Origin: Flavobacteriales bacterium
Lineage (GTDB): Bacteria; Bacteroidota; Bacteroidia; Flavobacteriales; Flavobacteriaceae
Direction of reading: 5' to 3'
Assembly: GCA_024641135.1 (NCBI GenBank)
Contig: JAHEDS010000004.1
Span: 12,891-69,216 of the forward strand
DNA: 56,326 bases
This document shows positions 27,504 through 36,136 of this stretch, piece by piece; position 1 is the stretch's first letter, and each line of letters opens with the position of its first letter. Made by a program: the position numbers and the translations under genes. Below the pieces are notes generated by a model. It was not told the origin of the DNA. It did not search any database and was given only the letters and a program-made list of their open reading frames with translations.

Positions 27504-27934
27504 TATATGCTTATGTCTTCAATCAAAACCAATTCAATGCCTGCCTTTTTTAAAAATTGTAATCCAGAATCATCTCGATATGCCTTGGCGTAAACCACTT
27601 TGATAATACCCGCTTGATGTATTAATTTACTACATTCTTTACAAGGAGACAAAGTGATATAAAGTGTGGCTCCTTGGCATGATTGCGTAGAACCAGCTAC
27701 TTTTAAAATAGCGTTAGCTTCAGCATGTAAAACATACCATTTTGTATAGCCATTTTCATCTTCGCAAAAGTTTTCAAAACCAGAGGGAGTACCGTTGTAA
27801 CCATCTGAAATTATCATTTTATCTTTAACTATTAAAGCACCAACTTGTTTGCGTTTACAATACGATAATTTACCCCATTCTTCAGCAATTCTTAAGTATG
27901 CCTTATCGTATTTAAGTTGTTTCTTTTTTGACAT
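27503..27934 (-). CDS. comEB: Deoxycytidylate (dCMP) deaminase
   Basis: 143 residues. Zinc sites H70-A71-E72 (VLHAEANAIL) and P97-C98-xx-C101 (SPCKECSKLI), with the long dCMP-deaminase N-terminal part (IAEEWGKLSYCKRKQVGALI) and a GYNGTPSGFENFCED substrate loop. It turns dCMP to dUMP for thymidylate synthesis and so joins the other dNTP enzymes in the window. It is first in a two-gene operon with the S41 protease, a pairing I recall from other Flavobacteria. Confidence 0.92.
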   Translation of the reverse strand: MSKKKQLKYDKAYLRIAEEWGKLSYCKRKQVGALIVKDKMIISDGYNGTPSGFENFCEDENGYTKWYVLHAEANAILKVAGSTQSCQGATLYITLSPCKECSKLIHQAGIIKVVYAKAYRDDSGLQFLKKAGIELVLIEDISI

Positions 27935-28062
27935 TTATTATGATAAAATGAATTGTTTGTTAAAACAATATAACGAAGATAATTGGTTGAAATTTCAATT
28001 ACAATGCTATTAAGTTAAAGTTTTATGAAATTTATAGGTTTAAAACACTAATTAAAAATATG

Positions 28063-28653
28063 TTAAGCTAAAAAATCACTTTTTAAAATCATTGGAATAA
28101 CTAGTCCGACAACCATAGCCGAAATAACCATGACCCAATCACGTTTAGAAAACCTAAATAAAGTTTGCGCAAGAAACCCTAAAAATAACACACTAAATAC
28201 TATTATAACCTGTGATATTTCAATACCTAAGGCAAACTCTAATAGTAATAAGAATTTATTGTCTGATTTTCCAACAAGCATATGAAACTCACGCGCAAAA
28301 CCTAACCCATGTATTAGTCCAAAAAATAAAGTAGAAAAAAACAAGACTCCCACTTTTTCTTTTTGAGCGCCTTTTCCAGCAGTAAACACGTTAAATAGAG
28401 CCACAATTAAAATCGTTACAGGAATTAAAAACTCTATTATTTGCCCATCAATTTTAACAACATCATAGGCAGCTAAAACTAATGATAGCGTGTGCCCCAA
28501 GGTAAAGATTGAAACTAATAAAAGAACCCGTTTCCAATCTTTAAACATATAAGGAACAGTCAGTGCAATAAGAAATAACACATGATCATACGCGTTAATG
28601 TTTAGTACATGGTTTATACCATACTCTACGTTGAACCAAATATTTTCAAGCAT
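28063..28653 (-). CDS. HupE/UreJ family membrane protein
   Basis: 196 residues with about six membrane helices. The signature is the first part, INHVLNINAYDHVLFLIALT, then LLLVSIFTLGHTLSLVLAAY and FFGLIHGLGFAREFHM. Conserved histidines inside the helices suggest metal handling. HupE/UreJ proteins are linked to nickel supply for hydrogenase or urease, but a Bacteroidota branch without those enzymes exists, and no nickel enzyme is visible here. It lies 50 nt downstream of the threonine dehydrogenase-like gene on the same strand and may share its transcript. Confidence 0.85.
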   Translation of the reverse strand: MLENIWFNVEYGINHVLNINAYDHVLFLIALTVPYMFKDWKRVLLLVSIFTLGHTLSLVLAAYDVVKIDGQIIEFLIPVTILIVALFNVFTAGKGAQKEKVGVLFFSTLFFGLIHGLGFAREFHMLVGKSDNKFLLLLEFALGIEISQVIIVFSVLFLGFLAQTLFRFSKRDWVMVISAMVVGLVIPMILKSDFLA

Positions 28654-28703
28654 ATAATTTGGGGTTTGAGTTTTTCAAATATACAATTATAAAGTATTTT
28701 TTA

Positions 28704-29660
28704 TTAGGCCTTCTTATATTTTTCACCCAACTGCGTAAGCATTTCTTTAGTAATCTGTTCAAGAGAAAAGTCATGTTTCCAATTCCAATCTTCTCTAGCG
28801 CAAGAATCATCGATACTTTTAGGCCAACTATCAGCAATATCCTGCCTGAAATCTGGTTTATAAGTAATAGTAAAATCTGATATTTGATGTTTTATTGATT
28901 CCGCTTGTTCTTTCGGTGTAAAACTTATACCGGCTAAATTATAGGACGATCTAATCTTGACATCTTCATCTTTAGCACTCATAATGTCGACCGTTGCTTT
29001 AATGGCATCATCCATAAACATCATAGGTAACTCTGTGTTTTCATTCAAAAAACATTCATATTTTTTTTCTGTGATAGCTTTATGATAAATTTCAATGGCG
29101 TAATCAGTAGTTCCTCCGCCAGGTAAAGTTTTCCAACTTATAATTCCTGGATAACGTAGGCTTCTTACATCAACTCCATATTTATTATGATAGTATTCGC
29201 ACCAACGTTCACCGACTTGTTTAGTAATTCCATAAACTGTTGACGGCTCCATTACTGTATATTGCGGCGTATTTTCTTTTGGCGTTGTTGTGCCATAAAC
29301 TGCAATACTTGAAGGCCAAAATACTTTTTTTATAAACTTTGCCTTAGCAAGATTTAACACGTGAAACAGGGAGTTCATATTCAAATCCCATGCTTTCATT
29401 GGGTACTTTTCGCCTGTTGCACTTAAAATAGCAGCCATTAAATAAATAGTATTTATTCGATGTTTCTCAACACAAATCTTAATTGCTGCATAATCTTGGG
29501 CATCTACAATTTCAAAAATTCCAGAATTGACTATATCTATATTACTATAACTTATATCGCTCGCAATAACTTTTTCTTCTCCATATAAAGCTCTTAATTT
29601 ATAGGTAAGTTCAGAGCCAATTTGTCCACAAGCTCCAATAATTAATATTTTAGGGTTCAT
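28704..29660 (-). CDS. NAD-dependent epimerase-type L-threonine 3-dehydrogenase
   Basis: 318 residues of the extended short-chain dehydrogenase fold. The Rossmann motif GACGQIG is at 9-15 and the catalytic Y143-xxx-K147 is in TVYGITKQVGE, with a serine in WPSSIAVYG. The sequence closely follows the short-chain threonine dehydrogenases first described in Flavobacterium and Cytophaga (start KILIIGACGQIGSEL, MEPSTVYGITK, LRYPGIISW), which turn L-threonine to 2-amino-3-oxobutyrate. A nucleotide-sugar epimerase is the alternative. No kbl partner is adjacent. Confidence 0.85.
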   Translation of the reverse strand: MNPKILIIGACGQIGSELTYKLRALYGEEKVIASDISYSNIDIVNSGIFEIVDAQDYAAIKICVEKHRINTIYLMAAILSATGEKYPMKAWDLNMNSLFHVLNLAKAKFIKKVFWPSSIAVYGTTTPKENTPQYTVMEPSTVYGITKQVGERWCEYYHNKYGVDVRSLRYPGIISWKTLPGGGTTDYAIEIYHKAITEKKYECFLNENTELPMMFMDDAIKATVDIMSAKDEDVKIRSSYNLAGISFTPKEQAESIKHQISDFTITYKPDFRQDIADSWPKSIDDSCAREDWNWKHDFSLEQITKEMLTQLGEKYKKA

Positions 29661-29773
29661 TAATTTGTATTTTATCAGAATTTGTCAAAATTACTAAGAA
29701 TTCATCAATGAAATTATATTAAATTGAAAAATAATAAAAACCAATTACACATTATATAAATAATGTATTCTAT

Positions 29774-29781
29774 TATATTTG
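29774..29781 (+). promoter_or_regulatory. -7 promoter element of lipoprotein-T9SS unit
   Basis: TATATTTG is an exact TAnnTTTG. It lies downstream of an in-frame ATG at 29763, so that codon is not used. The ATG at 29808 follows by 26 nt. Confidence 0.55.
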
Positions 29782-29807
29782 TAAATCTCATTTCAAAAAA
29801 TTTAACC

Positions 29808-30326
29808 ATGAAAACTTATTTTTCAGTTGCCATATTAATATGTTTCTACTTACTTTCATGTGGCAAGAAAAAAGAGGACGTTAATAAAATAGTGATTGAA
29901 GAACCGGCAATTACAAAAATCACCGAAAAGGATATTTCAAATTTCAAGTTTATAGAATATAATTTAGATTCTAAAACAAAAAAAGAAATAGAAAACTGGA
30001 GCCAGTATAAAGAACTTGAAGCTTTGGTAACTCAAATTAAAAAAGGTGATTTATCTTATTTTAAAAATAACAATGAGGCAATTACAACTTTTGCCAAAGA
30101 TTTTAAAGAAAAAATCCCAGATACCATTAAAACGCTATCTGTAAATGCACGAGTTACTGCTTTAGAAACAAAGCTATTTAAACTTGAAAATATATATAAC
30201 TTATCGTCCACCTCTAAAGACGAATTAAGCCAAGCTATTAAAGAGTTTTTGGAGTCAGTGTCCAACTTAAATTTACAAATGAATAAAAAATTAGAAAAAG
30301 ATTCTCAAATTATAGAAGTACCATAA
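29808..30326 (+). CDS. Small lipoprotein of unknown function
   Basis: 172 residues from the ATG at 29808. The signal peptide MKTYFSVAILICFYLLSCGK ends in the lipobox LLSC, so the protein is lipid-anchored. The rest is hydrophilic and largely helical, with possible coiled-coil stretches (ALETKLFKLENIYNL, NLQMNKKLEKDSQIIEV). I recognise no family. The stop codon is directly followed by the ATG of the large T9SS-exported protein (no gap), so they form an operon and may act together at the cell surface. Confidence 0.8.
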   Translation: MKTYFSVAILICFYLLSCGKKKEDVNKIVIEEPAITKITEKDISNFKFIEYNLDSKTKKEIENWSQYKELEALVTQIKKGDLSYFKNNNEAITTFAKDFKEKIPDTIKTLSVNARVTALETKLFKLENIYNLSSTSKDELSQAIKEFLESVSNLNLQMNKKLEKDSQIIEVP

Positions 30327-33300
30327 ATGAAAAACCTATTATTAATTCTCATTTTTTTAAGCTCCTCAGCCATTTATGCACAATTTAATCAAGATGCGCC
30401 ATGGATGGAGTCAATAAACACAAAACAGGCAAAGTCTACAAGACCTATCACATTTAAAGAAATTGTTGATGCGTTTGATGACTATTGGGAAACCAGAAAC
30501 CCCAATGTGCGAGGTAGCGGTTACAAACCATTTAAACGATGGGAAAATCACTGGAAAAATTATGTTAAAGAAGATGGAACATTACCATCTGCTGCTGAAA
30601 TTTGGCAAGCAACTATTGATGCGAAACAGGCTAAATCAAGCGCAGCAGATTTAAGTAATTGGATTTCATTAGGCCCATCTGATTTTGCCAACCGCTCAAC
30701 TTCATACCTTAATATAGGAAGAGTCAATGCCATTTGTGTTGATCCCAATAACCCCAATATTTATTATGCTGGAGCTCCTGCCGGAGGGATCTGGAAGTCA
30801 ACAGATTCAGGTTTAACATGGGAACCTAAGGGAGACTTTTTACCCCAAATAGGTGTTTCTGGAATTGCCGTTGATTATAATAATTCAAATATTATTTATA
30901 TAGCAACAGGAGATGATGATGCTGGGGACACGAGTAGTGTAGGTGTTTTAAAATCGATAGATGGAGGCTTAACTTGGAATGCCACTGGTTTGAACATTGC
31001 AAATTCTCCTTCTTCTATGAATGATATTTACATTAGTTCAACTAATCCTAACACTTTATGGGTGGCAACCAATAATGGTGTTTTTATAACTACTGATGGA
31101 GGAACGAATTGGTCGAATACAAATAATACGGCCGGTTTAAACATTAAAGACATTAAAATTAAGCCTGGAAACACAAATACTATTTATGCCGTAACTCCAA
31201 AAGCTTTTTATGTGTCAAATAATGGTGGCGCTTCATTTTCATTATCAGGTTCTGGTTTACCAGCATCATCTAGTAGATTGGTTTTAGAAGTTACCCCTGC
31301 TAACCCAAATGCTGTGTTTGTTTTAAGTGCCGACAATAGTTATGAATTCCAAGGACTATACAAATCTACCAATTCAGGTAGTTCATTCACTGCCCAGTCT
31401 ACAAAATCAACGATTGGAAATATTTTTGGTTCTTCACAAACTTGGTATGATATGGCATTGGCAGTATCAACTACTAACGAGAATGAAATTTACACAGGTG
31501 TTTTAGATATTAATAAATCTACAAATGGTGGGAGTTCCTTTTCTAAAATTAACACTTGGTATATTCGTAATGTCGCATATACTCATGCCGATATTCATTT
31601 ACTTCGTTTTTTTAATGGTGCATTATTTGCTGGAACAGATGGCGGCTTTTTTAAATCAACTGACAAGGGAATTAGCTTTTCAGACCTAACAACTGGTATG
31701 GAAATAAGTCAGTTTTATAAAATTTCAGTTTCAAAATCGACATCAGGTAAAATAGCTGGTGGATTACAGGACAACGGAGGGTTTGGCTATTCCAATAATC
31801 AATGGAATAATTATCATGGGGGTGATGGTATGGAAGCTGCTATTGATCCTAATAATGATAATTTTTACTATGGATTTATGCAAAGAGGAGAGACTTTATT
31901 TATTTCATCAAATTCTGGTCAAGGAGACAATATTACCGTTAGCGGCCCTGAACCCGGCACCTGGGTAACTCCGTTAGCAATTAATAGTGAAAGTGAAGTA
32001 TATGCTGGATTTAGTAGTCTTTACAAATTATGTGGCACCAATTGGGAATCTATTTCTCCTAATTTTGGACAGACTGCAGATATTTTAGAAATTGATGATT
32101 TAAACCCGGATATTATTTTTGTTGCCTATGATAATATATTAGCAAAAAGTACTGACAAAGGATTAAACTTTACAGAAATAGGCTCGTTTGCAACAGATGT
32201 TACATCCATAGAAATTAATCATAATAATAGTGACATTGTTTATATCACAACTAGTGGCATAAATGGTCAAGTTTTAAGATCTAAAGATGGAGGACTTACA
32301 TTTCCTGATAACCTCTCTAAAGGAATCGCAGGTGTGACTAAAAACAAAATAATACACCAAGATTTACATTCACAAAACCCCTTATATTTAGGAACTAATA
32401 TTGGCGTTTATAGATTCAGTGATTCCAATATTGCTTGGGAATTATTTGATAATAATTTACCTAATGCGCCAGTAACAGATCTTGAAATTAATTTAGTTGA
32501 TGGAAATATTACTGCCGGAACCTATGGAAGAGGTGTTTGGAGGTCGGCTATTCAAATGGAAACAATATCTAACGAAATTGCTCTTGAATCAATTGAAGGA
32601 TTTACACCAATTTGTGGAGATATTACTAATTTAAAGGCTAAAGTTAAAAATATTGGAACGAACCCTGTCAATGCTGTTAATGTTGAATATACATTAAATG
32701 GAGTGTCCAATAATTTAGATTGGTCAGGCACAATTGCTTCTGGGTCATCAGCTTTAATTAACCTTCCTACATTCACACCAAATATTGGATCGCAAAAGTT
32801 GAAAGTTGTTTTAACTTCTTCTTCCGACACATATAGTTCTAATAACAATTTAACCAAATATTTTTCTTCAAATTCCTTCGGGGATTTAAATTCTGTTAAT
32901 GATTTTGAAAATGCTAGTGATGAACTTTTAGTGGTTGATGGAATAGTTAGTTTATGCGAAACCTCGGGTTACTGGGAAAGGGGTACTGCCACTGGATTGG
33001 TTATAAATAGTTCAGGAAACAATGTTTATGGAACAAATCTAGATGGGGAATATGACCCTGACACCACAAGTTATTTACTTTCTTCGTGTTATGATTTATC
33101 TCAAATAATAAATCCAGTTATAAGATTTGATATGGCTTATGACCTTGAAGAAAACTGGGATGTATTTTATGTTGAATATTCAACTGATGGTACTAACTGG
33201 TTTGTTCTTGGAACTTCAAATGATCCTAATTGGTATAATAGCGACAGAACTTTGGAGTCTTCAGGCGGAACCGATTGTTATAACTGTCCTGGCGCACAAT

Positions 33301-33719
33301 GGACTGGGACTAATAGTTCAATACAACAATACAGTCATGAACTTTCATCATTAGGAAATCCATCTAATATTAGTTTTAGGTTTGTCTTCCAATCGGATCA
33401 GGCTGTTGAACAAGAAGGGGTTCTGATAGATAATTTAATAATAAGAGGAACAACGCTATCTAATAAAGATTTCGATAAAACAGACGTTGCAATTTATCCA
33501 AACCCATCAAAAAACATATTTAACATCAAAACAAAAACAATTTTTAACTTTGATTTTAATGTAACCGACATTACAGGTAAAATAATACTTCAAAAAAGAA
33601 ATGTTGATATTAAACGAAACCTATATCAATTAGATATGACTTCATTTTCACCGGGTATTTACTTTTTGAATATTACATCAAATGGTGGTAGATTATCAAA
33701 AAAACTAGTTTTAAATTAA
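30327..33719 (+). CDS. Large T9SS-exported protein with BNR/Asp-box repeats
   Basis: 1130 residues, signal peptide MKNLLLILIFLSSSAIYAQF. Residues about 100-750 hold at least nine Asp-box-like repeats (STDSGLTWE, SIDGGLTWN, TTDGGTNWS, STNGGSSFS, STDKGLNFT, SKDGGLTFP and others), as in sialidase/VPS10-type beta-propellers. A CARDB-like beta domain (about 755-850) follows. Next is a jelly-roll/MAM-like domain (about 860-1045, FDMAYDLEENWDVFYVEYS, several Cys). Last comes a type A T9SS sorting domain (about 1055-1130, VAIYPNPSKNIFNIK ... GIYFLNITSNGGRLSKKLVL). No protease or sialidase active site is evident, so I would call it a surface adhesin or scaffold, function unknown. Confidence 0.88.
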   Translation: MKNLLLILIFLSSSAIYAQFNQDAPWMESINTKQAKSTRPITFKEIVDAFDDYWETRNPNVRGSGYKPFKRWENHWKNYVKEDGTLPSAAEIWQATIDAKQAKSSAADLSNWISLGPSDFANRSTSYLNIGRVNAICVDPNNPNIYYAGAPAGGIWKSTDSGLTWEPKGDFLPQIGVSGIAVDYNNSNIIYIATGDDDAGDTSSVGVLKSIDGGLTWNATGLNIANSPSSMNDIYISSTNPNTLWVATNNGVFITTDGGTNWSNTNNTAGLNIKDIKIKPGNTNTIYAVTPKAFYVSNNGGASFSLSGSGLPASSSRLVLEVTPANPNAVFVLSADNSYEFQGLYKSTNSGSSFTAQSTKSTIGNIFGSSQTWYDMALAVSTTNENEIYTGVLDINKSTNGGSSFSKINTWYIRNVAYTHADIHLLRFFNGALFAGTDGGFFKSTDKGISFSDLTTGMEISQFYKISVSKSTSGKIAGGLQDNGGFGYSNNQWNNYHGGDGMEAAIDPNNDNFYYGFMQRGETLFISSNSGQGDNITVSGPEPGTWVTPLAINSESEVYAGFSSLYKLCGTNWESISPNFGQTADILEIDDLNPDIIFVAYDNILAKSTDKGLNFTEIGSFATDVTSIEINHNNSDIVYITTSGINGQVLRSKDGGLTFPDNLSKGIAGVTKNKIIHQDLHSQNPLYLGTNIGVYRFSDSNIAWELFDNNLPNAPVTDLEINLVDGNITAGTYGRGVWRSAIQMETISNEIALESIEGFTPICGDITNLKAKVKNIGTNPVNAVNVEYTLNGVSNNLDWSGTIASGSSALINLPTFTPNIGSQKLKVVLTSSSDTYSSNNNLTKYFSSNSFGDLNSVNDFENASDELLVVDGIVSLCETSGYWERGTATGLVINSSGNNVYGTNLDGEYDPDTTSYLLSSCYDLSQIINPVIRFDMAYDLEENWDVFYVEYSTDGTNWFVLGTSNDPNWYNSDRTLESSGGTDCYNCPGAQWTGTNSSIQQYSHELSSLGNPSNISFRFVFQSDQAVEQEGVLIDNLIIRGTTLSNKDFDKTDVAIYPNPSKNIFNIKTKTIFNFDFNVTDITGKIILQKRNVDIKRNLYQLDMTSFSPGIYFLNITSNGGRLSKKLVLN

Positions 33720-33742
33720 AAATATACTCCGTTATTTAAAAT

Positions 33743-33780
33743 AAAAAAAGGGCATTTTCAATTGAAAATGCCCTTTTTTT
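33743..33780. terminator. Perfect 38-bp bidirectional terminator
   Basis: Palindrome with 19-bp arms: seven A, GGGCATTTTCAA, then the exact complement ending in seven T. It separates the convergent T9SS gene (stop 33719) and the TPR gene (stop 33793) and can serve both. Confidence 0.9.
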
Positions 33781-33792
33781 ATTTTATAATCT

Positions 33793-34509
33793 TTAATTTT
33801 TTGGTGGAGCGGCTTGCTGCGCTTGTAATGCCTGTTTTTGTCTTAATAATTCATTCTTGGTTAATTGAATCATATTGAAATTAGGAGCCGTTTTTAATGC
33901 CGAATCTAAAATATCTACAGCAGCATCAATATTTGCTTTTTTATCTTTATTATACGTAACCAACGCATTTAAATACATGAAAGCAGATTTTAATGGCACT
34001 TGATATGGTGTTTGCATTTCGTAAAAAGATTTTGTCATATCTTCTTTTGAATTAGCAATGCCATAAGCAATATGTTTTTCAGATTCAGGCAAATTTTGTA
34101 TTTGTAAATTTAATTCAGCTAATTCAAAAGCAATTAGCGGATTTGGGTTTCTTTTAAAAATATCTTCAAAAAATCCGATGGCTAACTTTGCTTGACCAAC
34201 AGATTTTAACGACACAGCTTTTACTTGAAGTGCAATATCTGAATCATTTGCAATTTTATCAATTCCAATTGTGTTTAATGCTTGCGAATATTGACCCTCG
34301 CTCATATAAATATAACCTAAAGTATCAAGCCTTTCACGAGAAGGTGAAATTACATTTAAATGAGTTAATGCATTAATTATCCCATTAACATCTCCTTGCT
34401 TTTTCATTTGTTTATAATAAGCCTCATAATGCTTTAATAAATCAGAGTTCGTTTGAGCGTTTATTTGAGAACCGGTTACTATTAGTAACAATACTATTAA
34501 TCGTTTCAT
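33793..34509 (-). CDS. Exported TPR-like protein
   Basis: 238 residues with signal peptide MKRLIVLLLIVTGSQINAQT. The rest is helical, with degenerate TPR units (LDTLGYIYMSEGQYSQALNT, AKLAIGFFEDIFKRNPNPLI, VDILDSALKTAPNFNMI). The tail is rich in Q and A and ends in PPKN. It is probably a periplasmic scaffold; I know no specific function. It is monocistronic, divergent from the CBS gene with 229 nt between starts. Confidence 0.75.
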   Translation of the reverse strand: MKRLIVLLLIVTGSQINAQTNSDLLKHYEAYYKQMKKQGDVNGIINALTHLNVISPSRERLDTLGYIYMSEGQYSQALNTIGIDKIANDSDIALQVKAVSLKSVGQAKLAIGFFEDIFKRNPNPLIAFELAELNLQIQNLPESEKHIAYGIANSKEDMTKSFYEMQTPYQVPLKSAFMYLNALVTYNKDKKANIDAAVDILDSALKTAPNFNMIQLTKNELLRQKQALQAQQAAPPKN

Positions 34510-34738
34510 ATTTTATTATTTAATTTGAATGCGCTAAATCTACCAAAAATTAATTTTTAATATCTTAAAAGAATGCTAATTATTTTTAGTGCTTTTATTA
34601 TGATTTGAATTGTGATCATTGATGTTTAGGACTTCAATTTTCTGTTCAAATTAATTAATAACGAAATCTTACAACTAAGTATACTTTAGGAAAACTCAAA
34701 AAAAATAATTACATTTAATTTTCTTAAACAAAAATCTT

Positions 34739-35209
34739 ATGGGAATAAAAAGTTTTCTTGCCGCCAGACGTACTACAAAAAAAACTACAGGTGATGCACC
34801 TTTGAGGGTAAGTGACTATATGACCAGAAAATTGGTGACTTTTAAGGCTAATCAACCCATTGAAGAAGTCATCAATGCTATTATTAAGCATCGTATTTCG
34901 GGAGGCCCAGTGGTAAATGAAAAACATGAATTAATTGGTGTGATTTCAGAAGGTGATTGTATAAAAGAAATAAGTGAAAGCAGATACCACAATATGCCAA
35001 TGCCAAACCATACTGTCGAAAACTATATGGTTAAAAATGTCGAAACTATTGATGGTAATATGAATATTTTTGATGCTGCCAACAAATTTTTAGAGTCTAA
35101 ACGCAGACGTTTTCCAATTGTAGAAAATGGTAAATTAGTAGGTCAAATTAGCCAAAAAGATATTCTTAAAGCAGCCTTATCTTTAAAAGGAGACACCTGG
35201 AAAAAATAA
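34739..35209 (+). CDS. CBS-pair protein
   Basis: 156 residues consisting almost wholly of two CBS modules (VSDYMTRKLVTFKANQPIEE, ISGGPVVNEKHELIGVISEG; then VENYMVKNVETIDGNMNIFD, RRFPIVENGKLVGQISQKDI) after a short basic N-terminus. Stand-alone CBS pairs bind adenosine nucleotides and regulate other proteins; no partner is adjacent. A weak -7-like element TACATTTA lies at 34710-34717. It converges on the zinc-finger gene with an 8-nt gap. Confidence 0.88.
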   Translation: MGIKSFLAARRTTKKTTGDAPLRVSDYMTRKLVTFKANQPIEEVINAIIKHRISGGPVVNEKHELIGVISEGDCIKEISESRYHNMPMPNHTVENYMVKNVETIDGNMNIFDAANKFLESKRRRFPIVENGKLVGQISQKDILKAALSLKGDTWKK

Positions 35210-35217
35210 CTGTGAGT

Positions 35218-35568
35218 TTATTTTTCGCGTTTTACTAAAGCATAATAATTATTGTCTATATCTAGATACCCCTGGTCATATACAAAAAAATATACTGTAC
35301 CAGCCTTAGTAGTATATATGCTTGTAAAATAATTAAAATCAAATCCCATTTCAATAAGTTTAGCACGCGATGTTTTTGTCTTTTGTTCAGGATTAAGGTC
35401 TTCTAAAATTCTGTAGTTTTTACGCAACCTGTTATTAGTATTTCTAATTAAGTTTTTACTATCCTTATTAACATTATTATTGTAGGCATTTCTGCAAGCA
35501 TCGCTACAGAATTTCTTATCGATTCTTCCAACTATTTTTTCACTACACTCTAAACATTCTTTTGCCAT
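35218..35568 (-). CDS. Zinc-ribbon protein divergent from ssb
   Basis: 116 residues from the ATG at 35568; an in-frame GTG two codons upstream is less likely. The N-terminus has CLEC, then after about 14 residues CSDAC, a treble-clef or zinc-ribbon site. A basic helical middle (NLIRNTNNRLRKNYRILEDL) and a beta-rich C-terminal half (TTKAGTVYFFVYDQGYLDID) follow. The basic segment and the divergent ssb suggest DNA or RNA contact, but this is inference. I know similar hypothetical proteins from other Flavobacteria, without function. Confidence 0.75.
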   Translation of the reverse strand: MAKECLECSEKIVGRIDKKFCSDACRNAYNNNVNKDSKNLIRNTNNRLRKNYRILEDLNPEQKTKTSRAKLIEMGFDFNYFTSIYTTKAGTVYFFVYDQGYLDIDNNYYALVKREK

Positions 35569-35610
35569 AACCACTCAATTATATAGGCAATATACAAAAA
35601 GTTTATTCGT

Positions 35611-35640
35611 TTACAAACGACTACAAACATTTACAAACGA
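35611..35640. repeat. Three 10-bp direct repeats between the zinc-ribbon gene and ssb
   Basis: TTACAAACGA, CTACAAACAT, TTACAAACGA in tandem; the core TACAAAC recurs at 35612, 35622 and 35632, exactly one helical turn apart. It lies 43 nt before the zinc-ribbon ATG and 106 nt before the ssb ATG. It may be a cooperative regulator site. On the minus strand each copy reads GTTTGTA, which could also supply the -33 TTTG of the zinc-ribbon promoter. Confidence 0.55.
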
Positions 35641-35745
35641 TTTTAAGTATTTAGTAACCGAATAATTTTTTATTGTAGTTGCATCTTTGCCTCGTCGAAA
35701 CATTAGAACTCGATAGTATTAACTGTTTAACGAAAAATAAAAATT

Positions 35746-36081
35746 ATGAACACACTTAGAAACAAAGTACAGTTGATTGGTAACTTAGGAAATGATCCAG
35801 AAATCATCAATCTTGAATCAGGAAAAACTTTAGCAAAATTTTCTATTGCAACGAATGAGAGTTATAGAAATGCAAAAGGCGAAAAAATTACGGATACACA
35901 ATGGCATAATGTCGTTGCTTGGGGAAATACCGCAAAAATTGCTGAAAACTATTTAACAAAAGGCAAAGAAGTTGCTATTGAGGGCAAACTCACTTCACGA
36001 AGTTATGAAACTAAAGAAGGTGAAAAACGATACATCACAGAGGTAGTTTGTAATGAATTAATGATGCTAGGAAATAAATAG
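35746..36081 (+). CDS. Single-stranded DNA-binding protein, short form without acidic tail
   Basis: 111 residues, essentially one OB fold (VQLIGNLGNDPEIINLESGK, FSIATNESYRN, WHNVVAWGNTAKIAENYLTK, GKEVAIEGKLTSRSY). It ends directly after the last strand (VCNELMMLGNK), with no glycine/proline-rich linker and no acidic DDxxPF-type tail that normally recruits repair and replication proteins. This makes it a probable second SSB rather than the essential one. A -7-like CATCTTTG lies at 35682-35689. Confidence 0.9.
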   Translation: MNTLRNKVQLIGNLGNDPEIINLESGKTLAKFSIATNESYRNAKGEKITDTQWHNVVAWGNTAKIAENYLTKGKEVAIEGKLTSRSYETKEGEKRYITEVVCNELMMLGNK

Positions 36082-36100
36082 AAAATTGAAATTGAAATTG

Positions 36101-36131
36101 AAAAAGCCATCAATTGAATTGATGGCTTTTT
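36101..36131. terminator. Bidirectional terminator after ssb
   Basis: AAAAAGCCATCAATT / AATTGATGGCTTTTT palindrome with a 1-nt centre, A-tract left and T-tract right, between ssb and the convergent TPR gene. A short run of ATTGAA units (36085-36099) precedes it. Confidence 0.85.
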
Positions 36132-36136
36132 TTTAT

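Noticed and set aside
29763-29807. Start of the lipoprotein at 29763
   Set aside because: The codons run through an exact TAnnTTTG element and precede the true signal peptide beginning at 29808.
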